A DNA stretch of 7,590 nucleotides from Mycobacterium sp. (lineage in GTDB: Bacteria > Actinomycetota > Actinomycetes > Mycobacteriales > Mycobacteriaceae): positions 1 to 7,590 of the forward strand of contig VERS01000088.1 in assembly GCA_018882545.1 (NCBI GenBank), read 5' to 3'. A program made the position numbers and the translations under genes. Under the pieces are notes generated by a model. It did no database searches, was not told the origin of the DNA, and worked only from the letters and a program-made list of their open reading frames with translations. Position 1 is the first letter of the stretch. The number at the start of each line of letters is the position of its first letter. Below, piece after piece: positions 1 to 7,590 of the stretch.

Positions 1-1
1 C

Positions 2-280
2 CAGGCGGGGCCGCGGCAGGTGACCTACACCGTGACGGGGACCAAGGCTCCCGGCGACATCATCACGGTGACCTACGTCGATGCCTCCGGCCGGCGCCGG
101 ACGCAACGCAACGTCTATATCCCCTGGTCGCTGACGGTCACGCCGATCTCGCAGTCCGACGTGGGTTCGGTCCAGGCATCCAGTTTGTTCCTGGTCAGTA
201 GGCTGAACTGCTCCATCACCACGAGCGACGGGACGGTGCTGTCATCGAACCAGAACAACGCCGCGCAGACGAGTTGCTGA
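2..280 (+). CDS. mmpS3: MmpS3-like membrane/secreted protein, C-terminal part (5' end outside window)
   Basis: The open frame enters from the left edge (first full codon at base 2) and ends at TGA 278-280, so only the last 92 residues are visible. They look like the C-terminal beta-rich extracytoplasmic domain of the MmpS family: a VTYTVTGT strand, a [12 protein letters not shown] turn, the [11 protein letters not shown] segment, and two cysteines (one in [11 protein letters not shown], one as the last residue) that match the conserved pair I recall in MmpS proteins and could form a disulfide. MmpS proteins are small membrane-anchored partners of MmpL transporters; MmpS3 is unusual in having no adjacent mmpL gene, and none is seen here. 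The N-terminal anchor lies outside the window. Assignment to MmpS3 rather than another MmpS rests on the residues quoted and on synteny: in M. tuberculosis mmpS3 (Rv2198c) also lies next to the DUF2561-like gene and the qcr operon. The exact transport role, if any, cannot be inferred. Confidence 0.85.
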   Translation, partial: QAGPRQVTYTVTGTKAPGDIITVTYVDASGRRRTQRNVYIPWSLTVTPISQSDVGSVQASSLFLVSRLNCSITTSDGTVLSSNQNNAAQTSC

Positions 281-285
281 TCGGG

Positions 286-921
286 ATGGGTATGCGACCC
301 CAGGGTTCGAATCCGGCCGGGCTGACCGCACGGCCCCCGGAAACCGTCGACCGGATGATGATCGGAGCCTGCGCGGCGATATGGCTGGTCTGGTTGGCGG
401 CCAGCGTGTTCGCGACTGTTGGGATGGTCCGACTCGGGGGCGGGCATACCGGCGGCGAACAGCGGTCCTCCTGGCTGCTCTACGGGGTGATCGTGGTCTC
501 AGCCCTGATCATCATCGGCGCGATTCCGCTGCTGATCCGGGCCCGCCGAACTGCCCGGGCCGACGGGGCCGCGGACAGATCCTCGTCGGCTGCGGTCGCA
601 CCGACATCTGAACCGACCCCTGAGACACCAGCCGACACGATGCGGGTATTCGGCGTGGACCCCGCTGTTCGCCGATCGCCCGAGACCGGGCCCTCCGGTG
701 CCACAGATGCCCTCGAGAGCGTCGTCGACCGGATTTTGCTCCGCGGGACTGCGGCGCTGCTGGGCGTGATGGGCCTGGCGCTCACAGCGGTGGCTGTTGG
801 CGCGTGGTTGCTGGCCGGCCGCAACGATACCGAGGCGTGGGTGGCTTTCGGCTTGGCCGGGGTGATCACCGCAGCCATGCCGGCTGTCCTGGTCTTCTTC
901 CAGCGCCAACTCGGCGGCTAA
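286..921 (+). CDS. Conserved four-helix membrane protein (DUF2561-like, Rv2197c homologue)
   Basis: A protein of about 211 residues with four predicted membrane segments, near 25-47, 63-85, 153-177 and 184-205. The two hairpins are separated by a basic patch (RARRTAR) and a linker of about 60 residues rich in Ala, Pro, Ser and Thr (roughly 88-150). The segments VDRMMIGACAAIWLV, VIVVSALIIIGAIPLLIRAR and VDRILLRGT match what I recall of M. tuberculosis Rv2197c, a protein of unknown function in a family I believe is DUF2561. The start is uncertain. TTG 274 would overlap the mmpS3 stop; ATG 286 and ATG 292 lie just after it, and ATG 292 has the purine-rich GGGATGGG just upstream. Conservation starts only about 20 residues in. 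Overlap or near-overlap with mmpS3 implies co-transcription and possibly coupled translation. No catalytic motif is visible and no function is assigned. Confidence 0.85.
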   Translation: MGMRPQGSNPAGLTARPPETVDRMMIGACAAIWLVWLAASVFATVGMVRLGGGHTGGEQRSSWLLYGVIVVSALIIIGAIPLLIRARRTARADGAADRSSSAAVAPTSEPTPETPADTMRVFGVDPAVRRSPETGPSGATDALESVVDRILLRGTAALLGVMGLALTAVAVGAWLLAGRNDTEAWVAFGLAGVITAAMPAVLVFFQRQLGG

Positions 922-926
922 GCCGA

Positions 927-1958
927 TCAGTCCCGCCGATAAACCAACCACCGCAATTCGATAGGGCAGTCCTCGCGGGTCATGGCGAACACATCGCGAC
1001 CGTTCGACCACCCGTCATACCAGCCGGTCGGCGGCCACGTTCCCGCGGGCAGGTGCTCCTTCTCGTAGACATACACGCTGTCATCGCCCTCCAGCGTCAA
1101 GGGCATGCCCTGGACCGAAGCCGCGATCTCCTCGCGGGTGAAGAACGTCGAATAGGCCTGCTGAGCGAACTGCCGGGCGGCGTCGTCGGGAAGGTAGGAA
1201 TCCTTGGCTACGAAGATCTCGAACACCAGCCTGCCCCCGGGCGCCAGGCACCGGGCAGCCGTCTGGAACAGGCGGTGCAACTGTTGAGGCTCCCGGAACT
1301 CCGGCACCACTCCGGCCAGGATGATCAATGCGTAGTCACTGCGCAGATCGTCGTCGGTGTCGAAGATATCGCGCTGAATGACGCGGACCTCCAACGCTTC
1401 CGCGGCCGCGATGTCCCGGATGGAATCCGCGAACTTCGGCGTCACCTCAACGACGTCGACAGGATGTCCACGCCGGGCCAGCGCCAGGGCGTTACGGCCT
1501 GTGCCCGCCCCGATGTCGAGCACCCGGAAGTTCCTGGGGTCTTCAGCTGCTGCCGCCAGCGCGGTGACCCTGGCGTCGGGCTCGGTTCCAAACAGCGGTG
1601 GTTCGCGGATGGTGAGCCAGTGGTGGTAGACCTCGTCGATCGTCTGGCAGTGGTCATGCACGGTGTAGTTCAACATGCCCCCGACGGCTGACCGGTACTT
1701 CACCGTGACCGTGGAACGGTGAGACGCGGTGTAGGCCGCCGTCAGCTTGCGGTCAAGGACTGCCCGTAGATGGGTGAGTTCGGCTTCGCTGCAGGGGCGG
1801 CCCAGGCTGGCGAAGATGTCGGCGCACTTGGTGGTGAAGTCGTCGAGCATCGCCGGGACTGCGGGGAAGGTGATATTGCCCTCCGCCCAGATTCGGGAAT
1901 TGATCTGGGCGGTGAGCGCCTTGTACTGCGCGCTCGAATCGGAGCGACTCGGCGACAC
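927..1958 (-). CDS. Class I SAM-dependent methyltransferase with N-terminal extension, substrate unknown
   Basis: Counting from the GTG at 1958 the protein has 343 residues. The C-terminal part is a Rossmann-type methyltransferase. Motif I VLDIGAGTGRNAL is near 146-158, an acidic residue ends strand 2 (VDVVEVTP, E171), a QRDIF segment (D197) fits the adenine-contacting position, and LAPGGRLVFEIFV (238-250) forms the strand 5 region. About 130 residues precede the fold, with a conserved-looking YHHWLTIREPPLFG segment; the C-terminus is tryptophan-rich (TWPPTGWYDGW). I recall similar TehB-like methyltransferases of unknown substrate in cyanobacteria, but cannot test this. Start: an in-frame ATG at 2006 gives 359 residues, but it overlaps a -10-like TATGAT and has poor spacing to a weak GAGG. 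The GTG 1958 (or TTG 1961) follows a strong GGGAGGAA. The gene is read toward the DUF2561-like gene with 5 bases between stops. It is not part of the qcr operon, being cut off by a terminator. Confidence 0.85.
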   Translation of the reverse strand: MSPSRSDSSAQYKALTAQINSRIWAEGNITFPAVPAMLDDFTTKCADIFASLGRPCSEAELTHLRAVLDRKLTAAYTASHRSTVTVKYRSAVGGMLNYTVHDHCQTIDEVYHHWLTIREPPLFGTEPDARVTALAAAAEDPRNFRVLDIGAGTGRNALALARRGHPVDVVEVTPKFADSIRDIAAAEALEVRVIQRDIFDTDDDLRSDYALIILAGVVPEFREPQQLHRLFQTAARCLAPGGRLVFEIFVAKDSYLPDDAARQFAQQAYSTFFTREEIAASVQGMPLTLEGDDSVYVYEKEHLPAGTWPPTGWYDGWSNGRDVFAMTREDCPIELRWLVYRRD

Positions 1959-1965
1959 CAAAAGG

Positions 1966-1973
1966 TTCCTCCC
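1966..1973 (-). promoter_or_regulatory. Shine-Dalgarno site deciding the methyltransferase start
   Basis: The minus strand reads GGGAGGAA here. Its GGAGG core (1968-1972) is 9 bases before the GTG at 1958 and 6 bases before the TTG at 1961. It lies inside the frame if the longer ATG 2006 start is taken, and it is far stronger than anything in front of that ATG. It is the main reason for choosing the shorter protein. Confidence 0.6.
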
Positions 1974-2001
1974 AAAGAAAACTGCCCGCGGCTCAGGAGG
2001 A

Positions 2002-2007
2002 ATCATA
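2002..2007 (-). promoter_or_regulatory. Candidate -10 element for the methyltransferase gene
   Basis: The minus strand reads TATGAT, a good match to the mycobacterial housekeeping TANNNT -10 consensus. No convincing -35 is seen 16-19 bases upstream, which is common in mycobacteria. Initiation about 7 bases downstream (near 1995) would give a leader of roughly 35 bases carrying the GGGAGGAA site and the GTG 1958 start, and would leave the ATG at 2006 out of the transcript. This is inference from position and sequence only. Confidence 0.45.
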
Positions 2008-2045
2008 TCCTCGCGCCGGCTCGGCGATCAGGCAATGCAGAGAGC

Positions 2046-2067
2046 TGGGGGGCAGAGTTGGGGGGCA
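2046..2067. repeat. Short direct repeat TGGGGGGCA, two copies
   Basis: The 9-base word TGGGGGGCA occurs at 2046-2054 and 2059-2067, with starts 13 bases apart. It lies in the spacer between the qcrB terminator and the methyltransferase promoter candidate. The G-run on the + strand is C-rich on the strand read as methyltransferase upstream DNA. It could be a binding site for a regulator or mere low-complexity sequence; no known operator is recognised. Confidence 0.4.
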
Positions 2068-2070
2068 ACG

Positions 2071-2100
2071 GGAAAAGCCCCAGCCTTCCGGCTGGGGCTT
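2071..2100 (-). terminator. Intrinsic terminator of the ctaE-qcrCAB operon
   Basis: A perfect 11-base-pair inverted repeat (arms 2075-2085 and 2090-2100) with a 4-base loop. Read on the minus strand the stem is GC-rich, the loop is GGAA (a GNRA-type tetraloop), and the 3' arm runs into CTTTT followed by CCC. It begins about 19 bases after the qcrB stop codon. The short U-tract is in the right place for minus-strand transcription. On the + strand the arm is followed by TT then CCCC, so it is less good in that direction. Confidence 0.85.
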
Positions 2101-2118
2101 CCCCTCGAATCGGAACCG

Positions 2119-3801
2119 CTACCCGCGGTAACCGCTTCCGTTGCCGCTTCCGTTGCCATTGCCGCGTCCGTTGCCGCTACCGTTGCCGTAGGACTCGTAG
2201 TCCTGGTACTCCTTGAGCGCCGTCAGGGCCCGCTGCTCGGAGGCGTGTGCCGCCTCGTTGAGCGCGGCATCCTCGGCGGCCGGATCGGCGGTGAGGAAGC
2301 TCCCGCGACCTGGCTTTCCGCCAGAGCCCAGCTTGTTCATGCGCTTGGGCAGAGCAGCGCCCTGGTACTCCAACGGAATCGGGTGGCCGTGGTCGTCGAC
2401 CGGACCCAGCGGCTGGTGCAGCTCGATGTAGGCACCGTGCGGCAGGCGCTTGATGATGCCCGTCTCGATGCCGTGCGCGAGAACCTCGCGGTCGCTGCGC
2501 TGCAGGGCTACCGCCCACCGGTAGGCCACAAAGAAGGCCAGCGGGGGCAGCACCAGCATCCCGATGCGGCCCATCCACGTCGTCGCGTTCAACGAGATGT
2601 GGAAGTTGTAGGCGATGATGTCATTGGAGGCGCTGGCGGTGAGAACCAGGTAGAACGCGATCGCCATCGCCCCGATTCCGGTGCGAACCGGGACGTCCCG
2701 CGGACGCTGCAGCAGGTTGTGATGGGCGTCGTCCCCGGTGAACTTCTTCTCCAGGAACGGGTAGGCGAGCATCACCAGGAAGACCAGGCCCATGATGACC
2801 GCCACCCACACCGCGGCCGGGATGGTGTGGTTACCGATGTAGATCTCCCACGGCGGGAAGAGCCGGATCAGTCCGTCGGTCCAGAGCATGTAGAAGTCGG
2901 GCTGCGAGCCGGCCGACACCTGGGAGGGCTTGTAGGGACCCAGCTGCCAGATCGGGTTGATCTGGAGCAACCCGCCCATCAGGCCCAGGATGCCGACGAC
3001 CATCGCGAAGAAGGCCCCGGACTTCACTGCGAAGACCGGCATGACCCGGACACCGACCACATTGGTCTCGGTTCGGCCGGGGCCGGGGAATTGGGTGTGC
3101 TTCTGGAACCACACCAGTGCGAGGTGGACTCCGATGAGGGCGAGCATGATGCCCGGGAAGATCAGGATGTGCACCGCGTAGAGCCGCGGCATGATGATGT
3201 TCCCGGGGAAGTCCCCGCCGAAGATTGCCCAGTGCATCCAGGTGCCGACCAGCGGCAGGCCCAGCGTGATCGAGGAGAGTGCGGCCCGGATGCCGGTGCC
3301 CGAGAGCAGGTCGTCCGGCAGGGAGTAGCCGAAGAAGCCCTCGAACATGGCCAAGATCAGCAGCAGGCCGCCGATGACCCAGTTGACCTCGCGGGGACGA
3401 CGAAACGCTCCGGTGAAGAACACCCGCGCCATGTGCACCATGATCGACGCGGCGAACAGCAGAGCCGCCCAGTGGTGCACCTGTCTGACGAACAGTCCGC
3501 CGCGGACTTCAAAACTGATTTCCAGGGCCGTCTCGTACGCCCGCGACATCTGAATCCCGCGCAACGGTTGGTAGACACCGTCGTAGGTGACTTCAGCCAT
3601 CGACGGGTCGAAGAACAGGGTCAGATAGACCCCGGTGAGCAGCAGGACGATGAAGCTGTACAGCGCCACCTCGCCGAGCAGGAACGACCAGTGGGTGGGG
3701 AACACCTTGTTCAGCTGGCGCCGCAGTGCCGCTGATGGGTGGTACCGCGAATCGACGTTATCGGCGGCTTTGTTGACGCTTTCGGCGACGCTTGTACTCA
3801 T
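2119..3801 (-). CDS. qcrB: Cytochrome bcc complex, cytochrome b subunit (menaquinol oxidation)
   Basis: A 560-residue membrane protein with the cytochrome b fold plus the long C-terminal domain of actinobacterial QcrB. It oxidises menaquinol and passes electrons to the QcrA Rieske centre and through hemes bL and bH. Likely heme ligands are H109 and H123 in helix B ([11 protein letters not shown]...MVHMAR) and H211 and H226 in helix D (YAVHILIF...GVHLAL). The 14/15 spacing is like the b6 type. The quinol-site glutamate is in PPWE (316-319), and [15 protein letters not shown] lies near 276-290. T308 in YMLWTDG aligns by my count with T313 of M. tuberculosis QcrB, the residue changed in telacebec (Q203) resistant mutants. 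The ATG 3801 start overlaps the qcrA stop as ATGA and has GGGAG 8 bases upstream; the frame stays open further upstream only inside qcrA. The last 22 residues are an unusual Gly/Asn/Ser repeat. A terminator follows the stop. Confidence 0.97.
   Translation of the reverse strand: MSTSVAESVNKAADNVDSRYHPSAALRRQLNKVFPTHWSFLLGEVALYSFIVLLLTGVYLTLFFDPSMAEVTYDGVYQPLRGIQMSRAYETALEISFEVRGGLFVRQVHHWAALLFAASIMVHMARVFFTGAFRRPREVNWVIGGLLLILAMFEGFFGYSLPDDLLSGTGIRAALSSITLGLPLVGTWMHWAIFGGDFPGNIIMPRLYAVHILIFPGIMLALIGVHLALVWFQKHTQFPGPGRTETNVVGVRVMPVFAVKSGAFFAMVVGILGLMGGLLQINPIWQLGPYKPSQVSAGSQPDFYMLWTDGLIRLFPPWEIYIGNHTIPAAVWVAVIMGLVFLVMLAYPFLEKKFTGDDAHHNLLQRPRDVPVRTGIGAMAIAFYLVLTASASNDIIAYNFHISLNATTWMGRIGMLVLPPLAFFVAYRWAVALQRSDREVLAHGIETGIIKRLPHGAYIELHQPLGPVDDHGHPIPLEYQGAALPKRMNKLGSGGKPGRGSFLTADPAAEDAALNEAAHASEQRALTALKEYQDYESYGNGSGNGRGNGNGSGNGSGYRG
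2134..2187 (-). repeat. In-frame GGN-AAY-GGN-AGC tandem repeat encoding the QcrB tail
   Basis: Residues 539-556 of QcrB are encoded by four 12-base units of the form GGC AAC GGN (A/C)GC plus one 6-base half unit (GGC AAT), followed by a GYRG end. The last two units (2134-2157) are identical in DNA sequence. The encoded peptide is a flexible, uncharged GNGS-type tail. The near-perfect repetition suggests recent growth by replication slippage within the reading frame. Confidence 0.85.
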
Positions 3802-4958
3802 GATCTGCGCTCCCAGAATGCCGGTCCGACTGGTTCTATGAAGTCGCCGTTGGCGACGAGGTAACCGTCTTTGTCGATAGTAATCGGAAGTTGGGCCAGT
3901 GCGCGTGCTGCTGGACCGAATATCGGCCGTGCGAAGTGCAGGGCGTCGAATTGGGACTGGTGGCACGGGCAGAGGATCCGGTAGGTCTGCTGCTCGTAGA
4001 GCGACGATGGGCAGCCGAGGTGTGAGCACACCTTCGTGTAGGCGAACAACTCGCCGAAGTTGAAACTCTCCTGGCCCTGGCGTTTGACCACCCGCGGCAT
4101 GTCGACCGGTTTGATGCGGATCAGCATCACCGGGTTGCGCACCCCCATCGAGATGTGGGTCAACCGTTCGTGGGACTCCACCGTGGTGCCGTCGCCGTCT
4201 TCCTCCCGCCACGGGAACACCGTCTCCATGCCGCCGGCGTCGATGTCTTCGGGGCGAATCTTGGTGAACGGCGACTCACCCGGTCGGCCGGTGGCGCGAC
4301 CCAGGAAGATCGTCTCGCCGCGGTAGCGGGGCGTCCAGTCGGAGGTCCATAGCACCGCCTTGAGGCCGTCGGCGGTGGGTACGACGGGCTTCCAGGGGTT
4401 CTTGATCAGACCACCGATGAAAGCGATCAGCGAACCCAGGCCGAACGCGCCGACACCGATCCCCAGCGAGGTCCAGATCAGCTTGCGCCGCTTGATCGTC
4501 GAGCCCTCGAAGGCGTTGATCAGCGTGGCCGCGGTCGCCTTGCGTTCCAGTTCCGAGGACGGCCCGTCGTGGCGGTCCTGGATGGAGATCTCCTCGGGGA
4601 TGAAGCGCTTCTGGTAGAGCACCGCCCCGATCCCGATGGCCATGATGGACAGCCCGAAGGTCAATCCGTACAGGGGCGTGGTCAGGGTGTACCAGAAGTT
4701 GCCCTCCGCGCCGTGCGGCTTGTATTCCCACGGCCAGAACAGGAAGATCAGCAGCAGTGCGAGGCCGGCCAGGCCCCCGATCAGCAGCCACGCCGCGACC
4801 AGTCGCTCGGAGCGCTTCTCGGCCCGGGTGCCCGGGATGGGCCATCGTTCCTCTTTGAACACCGTCTCGACGCCGTCCATCCGGGCGCCGAGGGCGGTCA
4901 GTTCCTCGTTGGTCATCCGCGAGAGGTCCTCGCCGTGCGGATAGTCCGACTCGTTCAT
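3798..4958 (-). CDS. qcrA: Cytochrome bcc complex, Rieske iron-sulfur subunit
   Basis: 386 residues from ATG 4958. The Rieske cluster motifs are complete: CSHLGC (C311, H313, C316) and CPCHQS (C330, C332, H333). C311/H313 and C330/H333 would bind the 2Fe-2S cluster, and C316/C332 would form the stabilising disulfide. Three membrane segments, near 53-75, 93-115 and 159-186, fit the three-helix topology of actinobacterial QcrA rather than the single-anchor mitochondrial form. QcrA takes an electron from menaquinol at QcrB and passes it to QcrC. Start: ATG 4958 overlaps the qcrC stop (ATGA) and is preferred over an in-frame GTG six codons upstream. The N-terminus is about 40 residues shorter than the M. 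tuberculosis protein as I remember it, the missing part being poorly conserved hydrophilic sequence. The stop overlaps the qcrB start, so translation of the three qcr genes is probably coupled. Confidence 0.97.
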   Translation of the reverse strand: MNESDYPHGEDLSRMTNEELTALGARMDGVETVFKEERWPIPGTRAEKRSERLVAAWLLIGGLAGLALLLIFLFWPWEYKPHGAEGNFWYTLTTPLYGLTFGLSIMAIGIGAVLYQKRFIPEEISIQDRHDGPSSELERKATAATLINAFEGSTIKRRKLIWTSLGIGVGAFGLGSLIAFIGGLIKNPWKPVVPTADGLKAVLWTSDWTPRYRGETIFLGRATGRPGESPFTKIRPEDIDAGGMETVFPWREEDGDGTTVESHERLTHISMGVRNPVMLIRIKPVDMPRVVKRQGQESFNFGELFAYTKVCSHLGCPSSLYEQQTYRILCPCHQSQFDALHFARPIFGPAARALAQLPITIDKDGYLVANGDFIEPVGPAFWERRS

Positions 4959-5761
4959 GCGCGCGCCCCGATCCACAGCGCCACCGCTACGGCGGCGACC
5001 ATCCCGACGACGAAGATCGCCATCCCCTCCGGCACCGGACCGAAGCCACCGAGGCCGTAGCCGCCAGGGTTGGGGGTGTCGGCGGCCGACCGCACGTAGG
5101 CGATGATGTCCTTCTTCTCTTCCGGCGAGAGCTGGCGGTCGGAGAACTTCGGCATGTTCTGCGGACCGGTCAGCATGGCGGTGTAGATCTGAGCCGGGGT
5201 GGCCGGATCCAGCGCCGGTGCGTACTTGCCCGACGACAGTGCGCCGCCGCGACCGGTGAAGTTGTGGCAGGAAGCGCAGTTCAACCGGTACAGGTCCCCG
5301 CCGCGGGCGATGTCGCTGCCCAGCAGCGAGGCGTTGGCGATCTGGCCGTTGGCATCGCGGGGAACCACCGGGCCTCCGCCGATGCTCTGTACGTAGGCCC
5401 CCAGGGCGTCGATTTGTGCCTCGTCGAAGTTGGGGGGTTTGCGCATGGCCTGCGCTTCGTTGCGCATCATCGGCATCCGGCCGCTGGAGACTTGGAAGTA
5501 GACGGCGGCCTCTCCGACCCCGGCGAGGCTGGGCCCGCGGCCTTCCACGCCCTGCAGGTTCGCGCCGTGGCAGGTGATGCAGGCGGTCTCGTAGAGCTGC
5601 AGGCCGGTACGCAGCAGCGCCGACTTCGACTCGTCGGCCACGGCGACCTGCGGTTTGGGGGTGAGGGTGGCTGCCAAGACCCCGGCCAGGGCCAGGCCGA
5701 AGAGCAGAAGTACGGCGCCAGTCAGTCGACGGCGCAACCGGCGGCGGGTCTTGTCGCTCAT
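4955..5761 (-). CDS. qcrC: Cytochrome bcc complex, diheme cytochrome c subunit
   Basis: 268 residues from ATG 5761. There are two cytochrome c domains, each with a CxxCH heme site: CITCH at 61-65 and CASCH at 162-166. Likely axial methionines are M96 (GRMPMM) and M203 (GPQNMPKF). An N-terminal signal-anchor follows a strongly basic start (RRRLRRRL, membrane part about 13-33), and a second membrane segment lies near 245-265, so both heme domains face outside. This is the actinobacterial QcrC design, in which the second heme domain replaces a soluble cytochrome c and hands electrons to the CuA centre of the aa3 oxidase. The start is supported by AGAGGGG (5766-5772) at good distance; longer in-frame starts run into ctaE and would add low-complexity Ser/Thr sequence. 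The gene is 31 bases after the ctaE stop and overlaps qcrA by ATGA. Confidence 0.97.
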   Translation of the reverse strand: MSDKTRRRLRRRLTGAVLLLFGLALAGVLAATLTPKPQVAVADESKSALLRTGLQLYETACITCHGANLQGVEGRGPSLAGVGEAAVYFQVSSGRMPMMRNEAQAMRKPPNFDEAQIDALGAYVQSIGGGPVVPRDANGQIANASLLGSDIARGGDLYRLNCASCHNFTGRGGALSSGKYAPALDPATPAQIYTAMLTGPQNMPKFSDRQLSPEEKKDIIAYVRSAADTPNPGGYGLGGFGPVPEGMAIFVVGMVAAVAVALWIGARA

Positions 5762-5792
5762 CGAACCCCTCTCATCGGAAGTGTATCGCTCA

Positions 5793-6458
<666 letters not shown>

Positions 6459-6515
6459 TCACAACAAGTTTTCGCTCGACTGCCGACCAGCGTTGGCGGG
6501 CGGGGTTCTGCATGC

Positions 6516-6521
6516 GACGAT
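6516..6521 (+). promoter_or_regulatory. Candidate -10 for a leaderless trpD transcript
   Basis: GACGAT keeps the A at position 2 and the T at position 6 of the TANNNT consensus and is followed by exactly 6 bases before GTG 6528, the geometry expected if the transcript begins at the start codon. The match is partial and the region is GC-rich, so chance is a real alternative. Confidence 0.25.
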
Positions 6522-6527
6522 CGGCCG

Positions 6528-7590
6528 GTGACACCACCGACTCCAGAGCCTGTTGCGGGCGCACCTGACACGACATGGCCGCAGGTCCTGGGCCAGGTGA
6601 CGACCGGTGTCGAACTGGCGCCCGGCAAGGCCGCCTGGGCGATGGACCAGATCATGACCGGGGCCGCGACGCCCGCGCAGATCGCCGCCTTCGGCGTGTC
6701 GATGAGGATGAAGCGCCCCACCGCGGCCGAGGTGCGGGAACTGGCCGACACCATGCTGGCCTACGCAATGCGAGTTCCCACCGACGCGATCGGCACCGAC
6801 ACGGTCGACGTCGTGGGCACCGGCGGGGACCGATCGGACACGGTGAATCTGTCCACCATGGCGGCGATCGTGGTGGCCGCGGCCGGCGTCCCGGTGGTCA
6901 AGCACGGAAACCGGGCGGCCTCCTCGCGCAGTGGCGGCGCCGACATGCTCGAGGCACTCGGGGTGCGCATCGACCTCGAGGCTGAGCAGGTGGCGCGCTG
7001 CGTCGCCGAGGTGGGGATCGGTTTCTGTTTCGCCCCGGTTTTCCATCCGTCCTATAAGCACGCAGGTCCGCCGCGGCGCGAGATCGGGGTTCCGACGGTG
7101 TTCAATATCCTTGGGCCACTGACGAATCCAGCTGCCCCGAGGTCCGGGCTCATCGGCTGCGCCTTTGCGGAGATGGCCGAGGTGATGGCCGGTGTGTTCG
7201 CTGCGCGGCGCAGCAGCGTGTTGGTGGTGCACGGCGACGACGGCCTTGATGAGCTGACCACCACGACGACCAGCACCATCTGGCGGGTGCAGGCCGGCAC
7301 CGTCGACAAGCTCACCATCGACCCGCTGGGGTTCGGCTTTCCCCGCGCGCAGGTCGCGGAGCTCGTCGGCGGCGACGCGCAAGCCAATGCCGAGGCGGCC
7401 CACGCGGTGTTCGGCGGGTCGGCCGGAGCGGTGCGCGACGCCGTCGTGCTCAACGCGGCCGGGGCGATGGTGGCCCACGCCGGACTATCCAGCCACGCCG
7501 AATGGCTGCCTTCCTGGGAGGACGGGCTGACCCGGGCCGCCGAGGCGATCGACTCCGGCGCGGCGGCGCGACTGCTCGACCACTGGGTCC
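6528..7590 (+). CDS. trpD: Anthranilate phosphoribosyltransferase (3' end just outside window)
   Basis: The open frame runs from GTG 6528 to the window edge, giving 354 residues. The M. tuberculosis enzyme is 370 residues as I recall, so only a few C-terminal residues are probably missing. It transfers the phosphoribosyl group of PRPP to anthranilate, the second step of tryptophan synthesis, in the cytoplasm. Visible motifs are the PRPP-binding VGTGGD loop (96-101), NLST (107-110), KHGNRAASS (125-133, with H126), Y176 and R183 on the anthranilate-side loop, and the metal-binding D241-E242 in [12 protein letters not shown]. The first 16 or so residues are Pro-rich and variable; conserved sequence begins at [12 protein letters not shown]. 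No other start is credible: upstream in this frame there is no ATG nearby, and no Shine-Dalgarno site precedes the GTG. trpD stands divergently from ctaE, away from other trp genes in this window, as in M. tuberculosis. Confidence 0.96.
   Translation, partial: MTPPTPEPVAGAPDTTWPQVLGQVTTGVELAPGKAAWAMDQIMTGAATPAQIAAFGVSMRMKRPTAAEVRELADTMLAYAMRVPTDAIGTDTVDVVGTGGDRSDTVNLSTMAAIVVAAAGVPVVKHGNRAASSRSGGADMLEALGVRIDLEAEQVARCVAEVGIGFCFAPVFHPSYKHAGPPRREIGVPTVFNILGPLTNPAAPRSGLIGCAFAEMAEVMAGVFAARRSSVLVVHGDDGLDELTTTTTSTIWRVQAGTVDKLTIDPLGFGFPRAQVAELVGGDAQANAEAAHAVFGGSAGAVRDAVVLNAAGAMVAHAGLSSHAEWLPSWEDGLTRAAEAIDSGAAARLLDHWV

Noticed and set aside
804..1691. + strand open frame of about 295 codons antisense to the methyltransferase
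   Set aside because: It is low in recognisable structure and opposite a gene with intact SAM-binding motifs; it is a codon-bias shadow.
927..2190. A mobile element carrying the methyltransferase
   Set aside because: No transposase or integrase, no flanking target duplication and no terminal inverted repeats are visible; the only strong inverted repeat is the qcrB terminator.
1747..3735. A very long + strand open frame (over 600 codons) antisense to qcrB and part of the methyltransferase gene
   Set aside because: It lies opposite clear genes. The translation is rich in Arg, His, Asp, Gln and Val with no domain or membrane pattern, as expected for the complementary strand of GC-rich coding DNA.
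3802..4212. Upstream extension of the qcrB frame by 137 codons
   Set aside because: It lies entirely inside qcrA in another frame. Conserved QcrB sequence begins at the ATG overlapping the qcrA stop, and that start has a good GGGAG site.
6459..7478. Minus-strand open frame of about 339 codons opposite trpD
   Set aside because: The translation is rich in His, Arg and Gly without motifs, and the + strand carries an unmistakable TrpD along its whole length.

Overview
The window reads as mycobacterial chromosome, probably a non-tuberculous Mycobacterium/Mycolicibacterium. It is GC-rich, uses several GTG starts, and its proteins closely resemble what I recall of the M. tuberculosis block Rv2192c-Rv2198c (trpD, ctaE, qcrC, qcrA, qcrB, a DUF2561-like membrane protein, mmpS3), shown here in reverse orientation. 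No database was searched; identities rest on motifs and remembered sequences.

Layout: on the + strand, the 3' end of an mmpS3-like gene (to 280) runs straight into a small four-helix membrane protein gene (to 921). Facing it, with only 5 bases between the stop codons, is a minus-strand class I SAM-dependent methyltransferase (927-1958). I do not recall this gene at the same place in M. tuberculosis. It appears to have its own -10 element and a strong ribosome binding site. Next comes a clear intrinsic terminator (2071-2100) that closes a minus-strand operon read from 6404 down to 2119: ctaE, qcrC, qcrA, qcrB. A 123-base divergent spacer (6405-6527) separates ctaE from trpD, which runs rightward off the window.

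How it works together: QcrB (cytochrome b), QcrA (Rieske protein) and QcrC (diheme cytochrome c) form the actinobacterial bcc menaquinol oxidase. CtaE is subunit III of the aa3 cytochrome c oxidase with which bcc forms a supercomplex. QcrC's two CxxCH heme sites allow electron transfer to the oxidase without a soluble cytochrome c. Two ATGA stop/start overlaps couple qcrC-qcrA and qcrA-qcrB. trpD (tryptophan synthesis) is a divergent neighbour rather than a functional partner. The mmpS3-like protein and the four-helix protein are envelope/membrane proteins beside the respiratory block.

Most of the window is conserved core genome. The parts worth a second look are the extra methyltransferase, the repeat-encoded Gly/Asn/Ser tail of QcrB, and the two divergent GTG starts that lack clear ribosome binding sites and have -10-like hexamers placed as expected for leaderless transcripts. 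I found no tRNA, rRNA, CRISPR array, insertion sequence or convincing novel multi-gene system.
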